From positions 1-58,891 of the forward strand of contig DATKVG010000033.1 of the NCBI GenBank assembly GCA_035530195.1: a stretch of DNA of 58,891 nucleotides, read 5' to 3'. Positions 58,008 to 58,891 of the stretch are shown here, in pieces; position 1 is the first letter of the stretch; each line of letters begins with the position of its first letter. The notes under the pieces are model-generated. The model made no database searches and was not told the origin of the DNA. It saw nothing but the letters and a program-made list of their open reading frames with translations. Source of the DNA: JAPLKX01 sp035530195 (lineage in GTDB: Bacteria > Hydrogenedentota > Hydrogenedentia > Hydrogenedentales > SLHB01). A program made the position numbers and the translations under genes.

Positions 58008-58385
58008 GAGGTCGCTCTCTTTACCGTTTTGGTTCCGGGCAAGTTAAGGCCCATTCTGCACAGTTTGACCGGTTGATGCAAGCGGCAGCACGGGGTGGTT
58101 TTATGGAATTGGCCCCCCGGAAACGCCGCAGAAACGACAATTTTTGTCATTCTAAGCCGTCCTGCGTCAGTTTTTCAGGGGTGGTAGCCGGATATCCACC
58201 CGTGGGCGGATGATGACAAGTCCTTATATATTAAAGGTTTAAAGCCTCGGGGTGAATTGTTGGCATGGTTGTTGCCTGTCGGGAAGAGAGAGTTGAAGCG
58301 AGGGAGAGGCTCCAGGCCTAGGGGCTTAAGAGTCAATGTCGAAACGTCCAAGAGTTTAATCAGGAAACCAACGGAGGGAACAACT
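58008..58385. other. Intergenic region and leader of the pilin gene
   Basis: A 378-base gap between divergent genes. It holds a short inverted repeat GACAA-TTT-TTGTC at 58136-58148, about 115 bases before the sigma54 promoter at 58261-58275 and so at a usual distance for an activator site, and a pilin leader of about 100 bases. No gene was seen. Confidence 0.5.
58261..58275 (+). promoter_or_regulatory. Sigma54 (RpoN) promoter of the type IV pilin gene
   Basis: TGGCATG-GTTG-TTGC matches the sigma54 consensus at all but one of the defined positions, with GG at 58262-58263 and GC at 58274-58275. Transcription would start near 58287, about 100 bases before the pilin ATG. Pilin genes in proteobacteria are classically driven by sigma54 and PilR, and a PilS/PilR-like pair is present at 7-10 kb. 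Confidence 0.7.
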
Positions 58386-58832
58386 ATGAAGAAGAATTTC
58401 GGTTTTACGCTTATCGAGTTGATGATCGTAGTGGCCATCATTGCGATCATCGCGGCCATCGCGATTCCGAACCTGCTGCGTTCGCGTATGCAGACCAACG
58501 AGGCGTCGGCCATCAGCAATCTGCGGGCGATTAACGGCGCGGAGACGGCCTTCCACTCGGCGAACAGCCGTTACACGAACGTGTGGACCGACATGACCAC
58601 GCCGGCGAGTGGCCCGCCGTTCCTTGATGGCGACTGGACACTCGTGAAGAGCGGCTACAATTTCACGCTTGCCGGCGACAATGTTAACGCCTACACGGCC
58701 ACCGCCGATCCGTCTCTCATGGGTACGACGGGGAACAGGGGATTCTTCACGGACGAGTCGGGCGTGATCCGTTTTGAACTTGCTGCCGCGGCGACTATTG
58801 CCAGCGACCCGATCGGCACCGTGGTCCCGTAA
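58386..58832 (+). CDS. Type IV major-pilin-like protein
   Basis: ATG 58386 has GGAGG about eight bases upstream. The 148-aa product has a class III-type prepilin leader (MKKNFG, cleavage before F-T-L-I-E-L-M-I-V-V-A-I-I), Glu5 of the mature form, and the helix AIPNLLRSRMQTNEASAISNLRAINGAETAF, in pieces, typical of short pilins in deltaproteobacteria, Acidobacteria and related uncultured groups. The rest (YTNVWTDMTTPASGPPFLDGDW; YNFTLAGD) is a small beta-rich globular domain. No Cys pair is present. It is probably the main subunit for the pilus machinery at 7-15 kb and is expressed from a sigma54 promoter. Confidence 0.9.
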   Translation: MKKNFGFTLIELMIVVAIIAIIAAIAIPNLLRSRMQTNEASAISNLRAINGAETAFHSANSRYTNVWTDMTTPASGPPFLDGDWTLVKSGYNFTLAGDNVNAYTATADPSLMGTTGNRGFFTDESGVIRFELAAAATIASDPIGTVVP

Positions 58833-58891
58833 CCACAGCGTACTGGCTGAAACGTATGCTTGAGGGCTGGGCGGCGGCGAGCGATAAGCTC

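Overview
The window is GC-rich, densely coded and bacterial. A lipid-A-biosynthesis-like membrane protein, a periplasmic HtrA protease and several lipoproteins indicate a diderm cell. A DUF1559-type prepilin, a short type IV pilin, GldA/GldFG-DUF4340 transport genes, a DUF6807 protein and surface proteins with calcium-loop, PKD and C-type lectin modules together resemble uncultured Hydrogenedentota or relatives of the PVC superphylum. That taxonomic guess is inference; no rRNA or other phylogenetic marker was compared. No rRNA, tRNA, CRISPR array or complete insertion sequence was found.

Layout. 1-4.2 kb: the tail of a DUF4097 adhesin-like protein, a PIN toxin with a 59-aa antitoxin-like partner lying between an intact alpha/beta hydrolase gene and a decayed copy of its 3' end, a serine-recombinase fragment-like gene, and a GntR regulator. 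4.2-7 kb: a secreted PHP phosphoesterase convergent with a sugar-nucleotide epimerase. 7.1-14.9 kb: a minus-strand type IV pilus operon reading MshEN-DnaA fusion, PilB-like, PilT, PilS-like and PilR-like, with a good sigma70 promoter. 15.2-20 kb: CYTH phosphatase, aminotransferase, small membrane protein, DUF1559 prepilin, ankyrin protein and lipoprotein. 20-27 kb: HtrA protease and a GldA / GldF-GldG fusion / DUF4340 operon with a consensus sigma54 promoter. 27.4-30.3 kb: three glycosyltransferases. 30.5-34.7 kb: lipoprotein, M20 peptidase and copper ATPase. 34.7-43.3 kb: minus-strand UPF0210/ACT pair, lipid-linked sugar pair, and a surface-sugar decoration operon (DTD, asparagine-synthase-like, formyltransferase-like, GT2-TPR, GNAT). 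43.4-46.1 kb: an ABC-2 exporter operon with an unusual third gene. 46.7-53.5 kb: secreted proteins and a TetR regulator. 53.8-58 kb: MnmG, a B12-type radical SAM protein and an RCK_C membrane protein. 58.3-58.8 kb: a type IV pilin with a sigma54 promoter.

How the parts connect. The PilS/PilR-like pair at 7-10 kb is the obvious candidate activator of the sigma54 promoter before the pilin at 58.4 kb, and possibly of the one before the Gld-like operon. The glycosyltransferases, formyltransferase, GNAT, LAB_N and epimerase genes look like a dispersed surface-glycan supply. At least four families of palindromic intergenic repeats occupy the gaps, which suggests REP/MITE-type elements have spread through this genome.

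Most notable item: a complete DnaA-type AAA+ ATPase without the DNA-binding domain, fused to the MshEN nucleotide-sensing domain of pilus ATPases, heading the pilus operon.
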